A stretch of DNA of 64,000 nucleotides, from the NCBI RefSeq assembly GCF_900102075.1, contig NZ_FNAV01000007.1, positions 1-64,000 on the forward strand. The letters are read 5' to 3'. Each line of letters begins with the position of its first letter. The stretch's first letter is position 1. The position numbers were made by a program, and so were the translations under genes. This stretch comes from Salipiger thiooxidans. Lineage in GTDB: Bacteria > Pseudomonadota > Alphaproteobacteria > Rhodobacterales > Rhodobacteraceae. Of this stretch, positions 9,145-17,451 are shown in pieces. Under the pieces are notes generated by a model. That model made no database searches. It saw only the letters and a list, made by a program, of their open reading frames with translations, and was not told where the DNA came from.

Positions 9145-9987
9145 TCAGCCCAGACTCGCGCGGCCGCCGGTAAAGACCACATTGTCCGCCCCTGTCCGGG
9201 CCTCGAACAGATGCCCGGCGTCGTCCTTCCACAAGCTGACACTCAGCGTGTCGCCCGGATAGACTGGGCGTGTGAACCGGCCGGACAGCGCGTTGAGCGC
9301 GCCGGGATCGTCCGGGCAGAACGCCTCGATCACGGCGCGGCCCATCATCCCGAAGGTGCAAAGCCCGTGCAGGATGGGACGCTCGAACCCGACCGCCCTG
9401 GCCCGTTCGGGATCGGCATGAAGCGGGTTCATGTCGCCGCTCAGCCGATAGATCAATGCGGCCTGCGGCAGGGTCGGCAGGACGATCTCTGCATCCGGCG
9501 CGCGCTCGGGCAGGGTCCAGGCGTCGCGCGGCGGGGCCTCGCCGCCGAACCCGCCGTCGCCGCGCAGGGCATAGGTCGCCACCATCCGCGCAACGACCGT
9601 GCCGTCTTGGTCCGCAATGACCCGCTCCACGTCGCAAACCGCGCCCTTCTCGGCGCCTTTGTCGTAAAGCCCGACGACCCGGGAGGTCGAGGTGAGCGGC
9701 GTGCCCAGCGGCACCGGACGCTCCAGGTGCAGGGCCTGCGCCCCGTGGACGAGCTTGCGGAAATCGAGCCCCGCATCCGCGAACCACGGCCCGGGAGAGC
9801 CGAGGACGACCGGCATCGTCGGAAAGACCGCCAGGGCCTTTTCATAGACATGGCGCAGCTGGCGCGGGTCCAGCGGGTCGGACCCGATGCCCAGCCCGAG
9901 GGCATAGAGCATCGCATCCTTCTCGGTGACCTCGAAGCGCGGCGCGGGAAAGTCGTAGGTCCTGACCCGTTCGGGATCCAATGGCAT
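9145..9987 (-). CDS. MaoC/hydratase-2 type enoyl-CoA hydratase (double hot-dog)
   Basis: The 280-residue protein resembles the hydratase-2 unit of MFE-2 (HSD17B4), which hydrates trans-2-enoyl-CoA to (R)-3-hydroxyacyl-CoA. An N-terminal degenerate hot-dog (about 1-140, with GSPGPWFADAGLDF) precedes a catalytic MaoC fold (about 165-280). The active-site stretch YRLSGDMNPLHADPE carries the Asp-His pair and is followed by PILHGLCTFG. It is the last gene of the acyl-CoA dehydrogenase, MaoC, etfB, etfA operon, 12 bp after etfA, so it probably performs the hydration step of the same degradation route. The acyl substrate is not deducible. Confidence 0.85.
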   Translation of the reverse strand: MPLDPERVRTYDFPAPRFEVTEKDAMLYALGLGIGSDPLDPRQLRHVYEKALAVFPTMPVVLGSPGPWFADAGLDFRKLVHGAQALHLERPVPLGTPLTSTSRVVGLYDKGAEKGAVCDVERVIADQDGTVVARMVATYALRGDGGFGGEAPPRDAWTLPERAPDAEIVLPTLPQAALIYRLSGDMNPLHADPERARAVGFERPILHGLCTFGMMGRAVIEAFCPDDPGALNALSGRFTRPVYPGDTLSVSLWKDDAGHLFEARTGADNVVFTGGRASLG

Positions 9988-9999
9988 GACAGCGCCTCC

Positions 10000-10926
10000 T
10001 TACAGCTTCTCGGTCAGTTCCGGCACTGCGGTGAAAAGATCGGCCACCAGGCCGTAATCCGCGACCTGGAAGATCGGCGCCTCTTCGTCCTTGTTGATCG
10101 CCACGATCACCTTGCTGTCCTTCATGCCGGCCAGGTGCTGGATCGCCCCCGAGATACCGACTGCGATATAGAGGTCCGGCGCCACGACCTTGCCGGTCTG
10201 GCCCACCTGCCAGTCGTTCGGCGCATAGCCCGAATCGACCGCCGCGCGGGACGCGCCCATCGCCGCGCCCAGCTTGTCCGCCAGCGCCTCGATGATCTTG
10301 AAATCCTCTTCCGAGCCCACGCCGCGCCCGCCCGAGACCACGATCCCGGCCGAGGTCAGCTCGGGGCGGTCGCTGACGGCCACCTTGTCCTCGACCCAGG
10401 ACGACAGGTCCGACGACGCGCCGCCGATGGTCTCGACCGGGGCCGAGTTGCCCGTGCCGGCCGCGTCGAAGGTCGAGGTGCGGAACGTGATCACCTTCTT
10501 CGCATCGCCCGTCTTCACGGTCTGGATCGCGTTGCCGGCGTAGATCGGCCGCTCGAAGGTCGATGCGTCCACCACGCCCGACACGTCCGACAGCACCATC
10601 ACGTCCAGCAGCGCGGCGACGCGCGGCATGACGTTTTTCGCATCGGTCGTGGCCGGGGCAACGATATGTTCATAATCACCGGCCAGGCTGACGATCAGGT
10701 CCGCCGTGGCCTCGGCCAGGCGATGCGACAGGCCGGCATCCTCGGCGACCAGAACCTTGGCGACACCCTCGATCGTCGCCGCTTCGGCGCCCGCTGCGGC
10801 GGCCGACCCACCGGCGCACAGCACGGTCACGTCGCCAAGCGCCTTGGCCGCCGACACGGCCTTGGCCGTGGCGTCCATCGACAACGCGCCGTCATTCACT
10901 TCGGCAAGCAGGAGAACAGCCATCAC
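10000..10926 (-). CDS. etfA: Electron transfer flavoprotein alpha subunit
   Basis: The 308-residue protein has the family's N-terminal domain ([19 protein letters not shown]) and the C-terminal FAD-binding domain: [20 protein letters not shown], then [20 protein letters not shown] and [12 protein letters not shown]. It accepts electrons from acyl-CoA dehydrogenases together with EtfB and passes them to ETF-quinone oxidoreductase. Its ATG overlaps the etfB stop by 4 bp, as in most etfBA pairs. This copy sits next to an acyl-CoA dehydrogenase, so it may be a pathway-dedicated second copy; the housekeeping pair would lie elsewhere. Confidence 0.96.
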   Translation of the reverse strand: MMAVLLLAEVNDGALSMDATAKAVSAAKALGDVTVLCAGGSAAAAGAEAATIEGVAKVLVAEDAGLSHRLAEATADLIVSLAGDYEHIVAPATTDAKNVMPRVAALLDVMVLSDVSGVVDASTFERPIYAGNAIQTVKTGDAKKVITFRTSTFDAAGTGNSAPVETIGGASSDLSSWVEDKVAVSDRPELTSAGIVVSGGRGVGSEEDFKIIEALADKLGAAMGASRAAVDSGYAPNDWQVGQTGKVVAPDLYIAVGISGAIQHLAGMKDSKVIVAINKDEEAPIFQVADYGLVADLFTAVPELTEKL

Positions 10927-11681
10927 ACGAGTCCCTTCTCTTTGAGTTTCGCCACCAGCGTGTCCACATCAGGCACCATCTCGCCGGCCTGGCGGGCGGC
11001 GGGTTCCGACGTCTTCACGATCTCGAGCCGCGGCGCCACGTCGACGCCCAGATCGGCCGCGGTCTTTTCATCCAGCGGCTTTTTCTTGGCCTTCATGATG
11101 TTCGGCAGCGAGGCATAGCGCGGCTCGTTCAGACGCAGGTCGACGGTCACGACCGCCGGAATCTTTACCTTGATCGTCTGCAGGCCGCCATCGACCTCGC
11201 GGGTCACGACCGCGCTGTCGCCGTCGACGCTGAGTTCCGACGCAAAGGTCGCCTGGGACCAGCCCAGCAGCGCCGAAAGCATCTGTCCGGTGGCGTTCAT
11301 GTCATTGTCGATGGCCTGCTTGCCGCAGAGCACCAGGCCGGGCTGTTGCTCGTCGACGATCGCCTTGAGGATCTTGGCCACGGCCAGCGGTTCGATATCG
11401 GTGTGCACATCGTCTGACGCGATCACCAGGATCGCCCGGTCCGCGCCCATGGCCAACGCGGTCCGCAGGGTTTCCTGAGCCTGCTTGACGCCGACGCTGA
11501 CAGCGACGATCTCTTCCGCCTTGCCGACTTCCCTCAGCCGGATGGCCTCTTCGACGGCAATCTCGTCGAATGGGTTCATCGACATCTTCACGTTCGCAAG
11601 ATCGACACCGGAGCCATCGGATTTCACCTTGGCCTTCATGTTGTAGTCGATCACGCGCTTTACGGGCACGAGCACCTTCAT
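10923..11681 (-). CDS. etfB: Electron transfer flavoprotein beta subunit
   Basis: The 252-residue protein begins [19 protein letters not shown] and contains the AMP/FAD-handling family segments [36 protein letters not shown] and [20 protein letters not shown]. It is full length and forms the soluble ETF heterodimer with the overlapping etfA. GAAAGGAAG stands before the start. The gene is 89 bp downstream of the small MaoC gene, a gap that may hold its own promoter. Confidence 0.96.
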   Translation of the reverse strand: MKVLVPVKRVIDYNMKAKVKSDGSGVDLANVKMSMNPFDEIAVEEAIRLREVGKAEEIVAVSVGVKQAQETLRTALAMGADRAILVIASDDVHTDIEPLAVAKILKAIVDEQQPGLVLCGKQAIDNDMNATGQMLSALLGWSQATFASELSVDGDSAVVTREVDGGLQTIKVKIPAVVTVDLRLNEPRYASLPNIMKAKKKPLDEKTAADLGVDVAPRLEIVKTSEPAARQAGEMVPDVDTLVAKLKEKGLV

Positions 11682-11770
11682 CGCAGACTTCCTTTCCTGT
11701 CACATGGACACGAGACGAGTGCTAATGTCAATGGTCCTACCTTTCAACCAGAAAAGCACCCCGACCCCGA

Positions 11771-12223
11771 TCAAAGTGCCAAAGTGCGCGCCACCGCGAC
11801 CAGCGCCGGGGCCTCGGACCCTTCGAGTTCCATCAGGAAGGTGCGGCAGATCATCAGACCGCCGCGCTCGTCATGCGCCTCGTCGACACTCATGTGCAGC
11901 CGCAGGCGCGAACCCACGGGGACCGGCGCGGGGTAGCGCACCTTGTCGTAGCCGTAGTTGAAGGCGCGCCCATGGGCGGACATGCGAAAGATCTGCTTGG
12001 ACAGGCCGGGCACCAGCGACAGCGTGTAAAGCCCATGCGCGATGGTCTTGCCGCCCGGCAATTCGCGGGCGGCCCGTTCGATATCCACGTGATACCAGTT
12101 GTCGTCCAGCGTCAACTCGGCGAACCGGTCGATGGTCTCTTGCGTCACCTCGACCCAATCGCTGGGCGACAGCGTGGCGCCGACATGGTCGCGCAGGTCG
12201 TGAAGCGTCTTGATCTCAAGCAT
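11771..12223 (-). CDS. MaoC-family dehydratase (single hot-dog)
   Basis: The 150-residue protein has the R-specific enoyl-CoA hydratase pattern: TLDDNWYHVDIERAA with the catalytic Asp/His positions, then GGKTIAHGLYTLSLVPGL. The start at 12223 (MLEIKTLHDL) is 14 bp after the acyl-CoA dehydrogenase stop and matches family length. It probably hydrates the unsaturated CoA ester made by the dehydrogenase upstream. Two different MaoC proteins in one operon suggest either two hydration steps or two chain-length preferences. Confidence 0.87.
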   Translation of the reverse strand: MLEIKTLHDLRDHVGATLSPSDWVEVTQETIDRFAELTLDDNWYHVDIERAARELPGGKTIAHGLYTLSLVPGLSKQIFRMSAHGRAFNYGYDKVRYPAPVPVGSRLRLHMSVDEAHDERGGLMICRTFLMELEGSEAPALVAVARTLAL

Positions 12224-12237
12224 CTGTGGTCCCGTGC

Positions 12238-13380
12238 TCAATCGCGCAGCATTTCGCGCGCGATGGTGTTCTTCTGGATTTCGCTGGCGCCTTCGTAGAT
12301 CCGCGTCACCCGCACATCGCGGTACAGCCGCTCGACCCGCTGGCCGCGCACATATCCCGCGCCGCCGAAAATCTGCAGCGCGGTGTCCACCGTCCGGCAG
12401 GCCGTCTCGCTGCAGAACAGCTTGGCCATGGCGCAAAGCGACCGGCTCACCTCGCCCCGGTCATAGCGCCAGGCGGCATCGAGCATCAGCAGGCGCGCGG
12501 CGCGCATCTCGGTCGCCATGTCGGCCAGCATGTGCTGCACGGCCTGGAAATCCGACAGGGTGCCGCCAAAGGCCGGCCGCTCGTGCGCGTAACGCCGCGC
12601 CTCTTCCAACGCCATCTCGCCCATGCCCAGAGAGGTCCCCGCGATGGCGAGCCGCCCGGCATTCAGCCCGTGCATGAGGTAGGACAGGCCCTTGCCTTCC
12701 TCGCCGATCAGCGCCTCGGCCGGCAGGTCCACGTCGTCAAAGGCCAGCTCGGCCACGCCCGGCGTATGGTGCCCCATCAGCTCGAGGATCCCGGCGAGCT
12801 TGTAGCCCGGCGCATCGGCGGGCACGAGGAACAGCGAAATCCCGTCCCTGGCGCCCTTGCTGCGGTCGGTATAGGCGGCGACGACCGCCTGCCCCGCCTT
12901 GATCCCATTCGAGACATAGGTCTTGTAGCCGTTCAGGCGCCAGCCATCGCCCGTGCGCTCGGCGCGGGTGCGGATCGCCGAGACATCCGATCCGCAATGC
13001 GGCTCGGACAGGCAGAAGGCCATGACCAGATCGCCGGCGATCACCGCCGGCAGGGTCGCCTGACGCTGCGCCTCGGTGCCGAAATCCTCAATGATCTTGG
13101 TCTGCGGACCTTGCGAGGATTTCACGTCCGCCCAGAACTGGACCGGCAGATGAGCCAGCTCGGCCTGGATGCAGCAGATCTCGAGCATTCCGAGGCCCAT
13201 GCCACCGTTCTCTTCGCGAAAGGCCAGCGAAAAGAACCCGTTGTCGCGGAACACCTTGCGCACCGCCGCCGGCACTTTGCCGGTCTTCTGGAATTCGGGT
13301 TCGTGCGGCATCAGATCGCTGACCATCTTCCGCGTGGTTTCGATCAATGCCGCTGCATCGTCCGGGAGTTCAAAGTCCAA
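12238..13380 (-). CDS. Acyl-CoA dehydrogenase family protein
   Basis: The 380-residue flavoprotein has the three-part acyl-CoA dehydrogenase layout. AFCLSEPHCGSDVSAIRT marks the FAD/substrate loop (about 130-147), LNGYKTYVSNG the middle barrel, and IFGGAGYVRGQRVERLYRD with TRIYEGASEIQ the C-terminal helical part and the usual catalytic glutamate position. A TTG start at 13380 is chosen: AAGGAG stands 6 bases upstream, whereas an ATG further up would add a non-family leader. It is the first gene of the operon that delivers electrons to the EtfAB encoded downstream. Confidence 0.88.
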   Translation of the reverse strand: MDFELPDDAAALIETTRKMVSDLMPHEPEFQKTGKVPAAVRKVFRDNGFFSLAFREENGGMGLGMLEICCIQAELAHLPVQFWADVKSSQGPQTKIIEDFGTEAQRQATLPAVIAGDLVMAFCLSEPHCGSDVSAIRTRAERTGDGWRLNGYKTYVSNGIKAGQAVVAAYTDRSKGARDGISLFLVPADAPGYKLAGILELMGHHTPGVAELAFDDVDLPAEALIGEEGKGLSYLMHGLNAGRLAIAGTSLGMGEMALEEARRYAHERPAFGGTLSDFQAVQHMLADMATEMRAARLLMLDAAWRYDRGEVSRSLCAMAKLFCSETACRTVDTALQIFGGAGYVRGQRVERLYRDVRVTRIYEGASEIQKNTIAREMLRD

Positions 13381-13967
13381 GGTCTTCTCCTTTTCCTTCG
13401 CATTTGCGCATGTCCAGTTTCGCCACAGGAAACCAAATCGGACGAGGGTGAACCAATACCAATATCGTCTTGTTCGGTTCAACGATCCGCGCCGGGTGCG
13501 TCCGTGCCCGGGATCGGGCGCGTGCGTCCGACCAAACTTGACCGTCAGCTTGCAGAATGACGCGGCGTTCCGCCCATGCCTGCGGCTCTCGGGCCGGGGC
13601 TTGCCCCAAGTCGGCCCACGTGATCCTGGCCGCGAATTTCGGAAAGGTGCAGCGTCCGCGCCGGAATGTCCTTTTGGTCTGCGGCGGGGTCACGCGGCTG
13701 ATCGCGGGCATCAATGCCGAACGTCCGGGCTATGCCGCGCCAGACATTCGGCCGGGCCCTGTCCGAATTTCAGGGTCTGCAGCGGAAATCTGCAGGAATG
13801 GCGATGGAGGCGTCCGGCAAGGTGCCGAATGTGGGCGGCTTCGGGGCCATCGGGCCGGTGTCGACCGTGGCCGGCGTCGCCCGAGGCCCCTCCCGCGCCG
13901 GGGGCTTTTGTGTTTGGTCCGCACTGACTTTCGATCAGGTCCCGCCTGTGGCACGCTCTGTTAGTGT
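13381..13967. other. Intergenic stretch without a recognisable gene
   Basis: It should hold the promoter of the acyl-CoA dehydrogenase operon in its first ~150 bases. Beyond that, open frames exist on the plus strand but none resembles a protein family I know. A terminator-like hairpin at 13886-13914 on the plus strand suggests that a short transcript or the relic of a plus-strand gene ends there. Confidence 0.4.
13886..13914 (+). terminator. Terminator-like hairpin followed by T-rich tail
   Basis: GCCCC (13886-13890) pairs with GGGGC (13901-13905) across a 10-base loop and is followed by TTTTGTGTTT. It faces the plus strand, where no gene upstream could be identified. Confidence 0.5.
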
Positions 13968-13981
13968 CGCGTTGCCCTTAA
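13968..13981. repeat. 14-bp direct repeat, left copy
   Basis: CGCGTTGCCCTTAA occurs here and again at 14701-14714 in the same orientation, bracketing the ISKra4 remnant. It could be a duplicated IS-end fragment; the second copy lies next to the ISL3 relic. Confidence 0.55.
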
Positions 13982-14034
13982 TTCTGAGACGCGGCGCGTT
14001 TAGCGTCGGCTTGGTGCGACAGGCGATCCTGCCA

Positions 14035-14673
14035 CCTGCCAGTCAGCTTCGCCAGGAATTGAGGGCTCTCGGTTGGGATCACGAACAAGCCGTCACGATA
14101 ATTTCGGACGGGGAACCAGCCCTGCCAAACCTCGTCCGCAATGCCGTCGGTGGGAAGGTCCGCCACATCCTCGACTGGTGGCATATCTCGATGCACATTC
14201 AGCCTGTCGAGAACGCCGTAAAGGGCCCGCTGCAGAGCAGGAGTCTCTCCGGCATTCCAGTGCCGTTCAAACGTCCGGCCAAAACGCTGCGATGGTACCT
14301 GTGGCATGGAATAGTTCTTACGGCCACGACCAGTCTGCAATGGATGAGGGTCGATTGCGCGCGGCTGGTTACAGATGACCGCGTGGAGACTGAAGCGGCT
14401 CGGCGCGTGCAAGTTCGGTGCCGAGACCTCTATTCCTACCTTGCGAACAACATGGACAGCCTGACCGACTATGGTCGGCGGTACCGCACGGGTCTTCCGA
14501 GTTCTTCGTCCCGGGCTGAGGGCTGCGTGGGTGACATCGGCAACACCCGCATGGGAAAGCGACGTCGCATGTGATGGTCACCCAAGGGAGCCCACCGGGT
14601 GGCTGTTGTCCGCGCCGCCGTTCTCGACGGTCGGCTAACCGGAGCCTACCAAAGAGCAGCCGCATGCCCCCAA
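14035..14673 (+). pseudogene. ISKra4-family transposase, 5'-truncated, with nonsense mutation
   Basis: The plus-strand product contains the C-terminal half of an ISKra4-type transposase: ISDGEPALPNLVR, RHILDWWHISMHIQ, FKRPAKTLRWYLWHG, YSYLANNMDSLTDYGRRYR and SSSRAEGCVGDIGNTRMGKRRRM. A TGA at 14572-14574 replaces a codon that is arginine in relatives as I recall them. The same frame then continues with WSPKGAHRVAVVRAAVLDGR and GAYQRAA, the normal ending. The 5' half is missing. Truncation plus nonsense makes it clearly dead. Confidence 0.82.
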
Positions 14674-14700
14674 GTTTTGCCCACGCCCTTCACCGGCTGC

Positions 14701-14714
14701 CGCGTTGCCCTTAA
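14701..14714. repeat. 14-bp direct repeat, right copy
   Basis: Identical to 13968-13981 (CGCGTTGCCCTTAA). It lies about 10 bases beyond the stop of the ISL3 transposase relic and may be part of that element's end. Confidence 0.55.
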
Positions 14715-14726
14715 ATCGGCTCTGCC

Positions 14727-15415
14727 TCAATCTGTGTGGCGGAATGGTAGCATTCTCGCGCGCAACATTTCTGGCCCGGCTCGGCCGTACATGGCGCGTT
14801 TGAGAGTCTTCAGGCGATTGATCTGACCTTCTGCCTGGCCGTTACTCTACGGCATCTCGATGGCGTTTTTGACTGTCTCGAAGTCACGGTTCAAGCTGCG
14901 GGCGAAGCGCACGATGGGCGTGAGGTCGGTTTCGATCGCGTCGTCGATCCATGCAGGGAGCGGGTCTGCCTGGCGGCCACGCAGGATACCGTTGAACCGC
15001 ATGGCGAGACTTCGCATCGTTCCGAAGGAGGGCGCGCCGATCTTGAGCGCGTCAACTTTCTGCGCCTGATCCGGGGTGAGCTTTCCGCGGGGTTTGATGC
15101 ACAGCGCGGCCGCAATGACCGGGGAAATCGCGTGCCCCGTTTCCGGGTCTTGCACCGGCTCCGGAATCTGGTGTTCCAAGGCGGGCCCCATCGTTTGCTT
15201 TTCAGTTCTGCGCCAAACCGCCAACAGACGCTGCAAATGCGACTGGCTCCCCTCGTAACCACGCTCTTGGATCAGACGGAACAGGGTGCTGCCAATTCGA
15301 ATGCCGTCCTTCCAGCTTTGGCGAAGGTACTCTTCAAAGTACCACGGCGATGTCGGCTTCAAAGCGGCCCGCCTGCGGTGCGGTGGTGTCTCGAACTGCA
15401 GCCATTTCGCGATGC
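14727..15415 (-). pseudogene. ISL3-family transposase, 5'-truncated, with nonsense mutation
   Basis: Minus-strand reading gives PRYFEEYL-like SPWYFEEYLRQSWKDG, then IQERGYEGSQSHLQRLLAVW, TPDQAQKVDAL and FETVKNAIEMP. An in-frame TAG (14847-14849) follows, and then SNGQAEGQINRLKTLKRAMY and GPEMLRARMLPFRHTD up to a TGA at 14727. In intact ISL3 proteins a tryptophan precedes SNGQ, so a TGG to TAG change explains the stop. The N-terminal third is replaced by an IS5 remnant at about 15415. Confidence 0.82.
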
Positions 15416-15647
15416 TGCGACGCGGGAATGGGTCGGCTACCACGCGCCAAGTCGCGTCGAGGCACTGCCTCTCGGGACATTGCTTACGCAATGTCCTGTC
15501 GGCCAGGGGATGAACCGCATGAAGCTCTTGGGCGATTGTCTCATGTCGCGCGATCCCGACCGCCAGATCGCCGAAATCCAGATCCGCATCGCCATCATGA
15601 ACCGCTGCTCGGCCCTCGGAAGGGCCGAAATCAAAGCTCTGGCCTGA
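15416..15647 (+). pseudogene. IS5-family transposase, C-terminal remnant carrying the palindromic repeat
   Basis: The plus-strand reading EWVGYHAPSRVEA, a break, then MNRMKLLGDCLMSRDPDRQI and EIQIRIAIMNRCSALG is the C-terminal part of an IS5-family transposase. The usual GYH-RSRVEAK-MNRMKLLG block is interrupted by about 42 extra bases in frame (encoding LPLGTLLTQCPVGQG or similar). The N-terminal part is missing, cut where the oppositely oriented ISL3 remnant begins. Confidence 0.75.
15467..15508. repeat. 42-bp double-hairpin palindromic element, copy 2
   Basis: GGACATTGC (15475-15483) and GCAATGTCC (15488-15496) form a perfect 9-bp stem with a 4-base loop. Immediately after, CCTG and CAGG pair around a short loop; that second hairpin shares CC with the first arm. 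The block aligns with 165-205 in order and structure. It sits in frame inside an IS5 transposase reading, between RVEA and MNRMKLLG. Confidence 0.75.
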
Positions 15648-15908
15648 AACCAGCGGGAAACGGCGCTGAACGCCAGCCGGCAGCCGGTAAGCGGAGCAGG
15701 GGCGAAGGTGGAGCCCGGGACCACAAATGTATGCTCTGCGGCATCCCTACCCCGCCTCGGATTCGCATAAGCGCCAATCTGCAAGACCGCTCGGTGCCCG
15801 GGAAAGCCAGTACCCGTCTAGCGCGTCAGCAGACGGGGACCCCGCAGGAGGCGAGAAGAAGAGAGAACTCTCGAGACCTTTATAGAGCAAACTCGGCGAA
15901 AGGGGTGC

Positions 15909-16583
15909 TCAGACCCTCGACAGCTCATCGATTGCATCAGAACGGATCGAGGTAATGTGCTTGCGCAGGACCTCGTCCACCTGCTCCCAGTCGACCTTTC
16001 GCAAGCCTTCGACGATCGCAACGTGCTGGTCGAAGCTGTCCTCGCGCCGCTGTTTGAACCTTGCGTTCAGTGCGGTTCGAATGGTCGCGATGCGCGCCTC
16101 GACCAGATCGAAGGCATTCTGCACGAGGTTGTTGCCACAGAAGTCGAAGAAGAGGTTGTGGAACTCGGTGTCGATACGCACGTATCCGATTTCGTCGCCC
16201 GCCTGCATCCGCTCGCGCATCCGCTCCACCGCGTCAGACAGTGCCACGAGAAAGCCCTCGCGGTCGGCCGCCATCGAAAGCCGGAGCGCCTCGCGCTCCA
16301 GCATGAGCCGATAGTCGCAAATCTCGGCCACATCGGCCGCCGTGGGCTGAAACACAAAACTGCCGCGCTTCGGCTTGATGGTGACCAGACCGGTGAACTG
16401 AAGCGCGTTGAGCGCGTCGCGCACCGGCGATCTGCTGACCCCGAAGGCGTTGGCCAGCTTGTCCTCCGAGATATTCTCGCCGAACTTGTAGTGGCCATCG
16501 ATGATCGCTTCGCGCAGCCGTTCGACGACGATCTCGGTCAACGTCTTCGGTTGTTCGATCTGCATCTTCCGGTTCACGCTCAT
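15909..16583 (-). CDS. GntR-family (FCD/FadR-type) transcriptional regulator
   Basis: The 224-residue protein has an N-terminal winged helix (TEIVVERLREAIIDGHYKFG, then EDKLANAFGVSRSPVRDALN) and a C-terminal FCD ligand-binding domain with the metal-type residues spaced as usual (DTEFHNLF near 145, DQHVAIVEGL near 190). The ATG at 16583 gives MSVNRKMQIEQ. It is the last gene of the catabolic operon, 79 bp after the aldolase gene. It probably represses the operon through the palindrome at 23450-23463 upstream of the first gene; that pairing is inference. Confidence 0.88.
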   Translation of the reverse strand: MSVNRKMQIEQPKTLTEIVVERLREAIIDGHYKFGENISEDKLANAFGVSRSPVRDALNALQFTGLVTIKPKRGSFVFQPTAADVAEICDYRLMLEREALRLSMAADREGFLVALSDAVERMRERMQAGDEIGYVRIDTEFHNLFFDFCGNNLVQNAFDLVEARIATIRTALNARFKQRREDSFDQHVAIVEGLRKVDWEQVDEVLRKHITSIRSDAIDELSRV

Positions 16584-16662
16584 TAGGGTCGCCTTGTTCT
16601 CGGGCGCCCGCCGGCGCAACCCCGACGTCTTAGCACGCGGGGCAATGTCAGGAAATCCGGCC

Positions 16663-17451
16663 TTACGCGAGATCTGCCAGCTGCTCGTCGCGGACTGCTG
16701 CAGCGTCACAGGCGGCGCCGATGAGGAAAGACACGTCGTTGACGCCGGCCACGAGGGTGAATCCGCGTGCGCGCAGGTCGGCCCAGTCCCGCCCGCCACC
16801 GCAGACGGTTGCCAGCAGCGCGCCGGCCCCGGTCACCGCCCGTTCGACCTCGGCAAAGGCCGCCTGCGGGGTTGCATGCTCCATCTGCTCCATGTTGCCG
16901 AGGGTTGCCGCAAGGTCATTGGGGCCGAGGAAGATCCCGTCCACGCCTTCCACCGCGCAGATGCCCGGCAGCGCGTCGATGCTCTCGCGGGTCTCGCATT
17001 GCACGAACAGAAGCATGTCCTCGTTTGCCGTGCGCACCGCATAGTCCGGCCGCGTGCCGTAGTCCGAGCCGCGCACGATCGGCGCCGCGTAACCACGCCC
17101 CACTCCACCTGTGCCGCGCACCGGGTAGCGGCAGGAGGCGGCAATGCCGCGCGCCTGCTCGACGCTGTTCACCATGGGAACGACGATCGACCGGAAACCG
17201 CGGTCGAGCACCTTCTTTAGCGTTGTGTCGGACCCGTCGGGTACGCGCAGGATCACCTCGCCGCCCGCCGCCTCGACAGCGCGGGCCACCGCCACCCAGG
17301 TCTCGAGATCGCCGATGCCGTGCTCGCCGTCGATCAGCACCGCCGGCCAGCCGTGGCGCACGAAGATCTCGGCGATGTCCGGGTGGCCCAGCTCGGCCCA
17401 GGCGGCGGCGACGAACTCGCCCTTCTGCAGGCGGGATTTCAGAGCGTTCAT
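16663..17451 (-). CDS. HpcH/HpaI-family aldolase
   Basis: The 262-residue class II pyruvate-type aldolase shows VLIDGEHGIGDLETW (start of the barrel, with the base-bearing loop), FVQCETRESIDALPGICAVEG with the metal-binding glutamate, and GVDGIFLGPNDLAATLG with the metal aspartate. Such enzymes split 4-hydroxy-2-oxo acids into pyruvate or glyoxylate plus an aldehyde. The start overlaps the stop of the FAD-linked dehydrogenase gene by 4 bp (ATGA). In context it probably cleaves the 2-oxo acid made by that dehydrogenase. Confidence 0.88.
   Translation of the reverse strand: MNALKSRLQKGEFVAAAWAELGHPDIAEIFVRHGWPAVLIDGEHGIGDLETWVAVARAVEAAGGEVILRVPDGSDTTLKKVLDRGFRSIVVPMVNSVEQARGIAASCRYPVRGTGGVGRGYAAPIVRGSDYGTRPDYAVRTANEDMLLFVQCETRESIDALPGICAVEGVDGIFLGPNDLAATLGNMEQMEHATPQAAFAEVERAVTGAGALLATVCGGGRDWADLRARGFTLVAGVNDVSFLIGAACDAAAVRDEQLADLA

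Noticed and set aside
9121-9145. CGCAATGTCCCGCCGGCTCAG resembles the right half of the double-hairpin repeat
   Set aside because: The left half (GGACATTGC) is absent, so no hairpin forms, and the similarity runs into the stop region of the MaoC gene. Probably chance.
13557-13964. Plus-strand frames before the terminator-like hairpin at 13886
   Set aside because: Compositionally biased (Arg, Gly, Pro) and unlike any known protein; the hairpin alone is not enough to claim a gene.
13978-14412. Minus-strand frame of 144 codons
   Set aside because: It is the antisense of the ISKra4 transposase, whose conserved motifs read on the plus strand.
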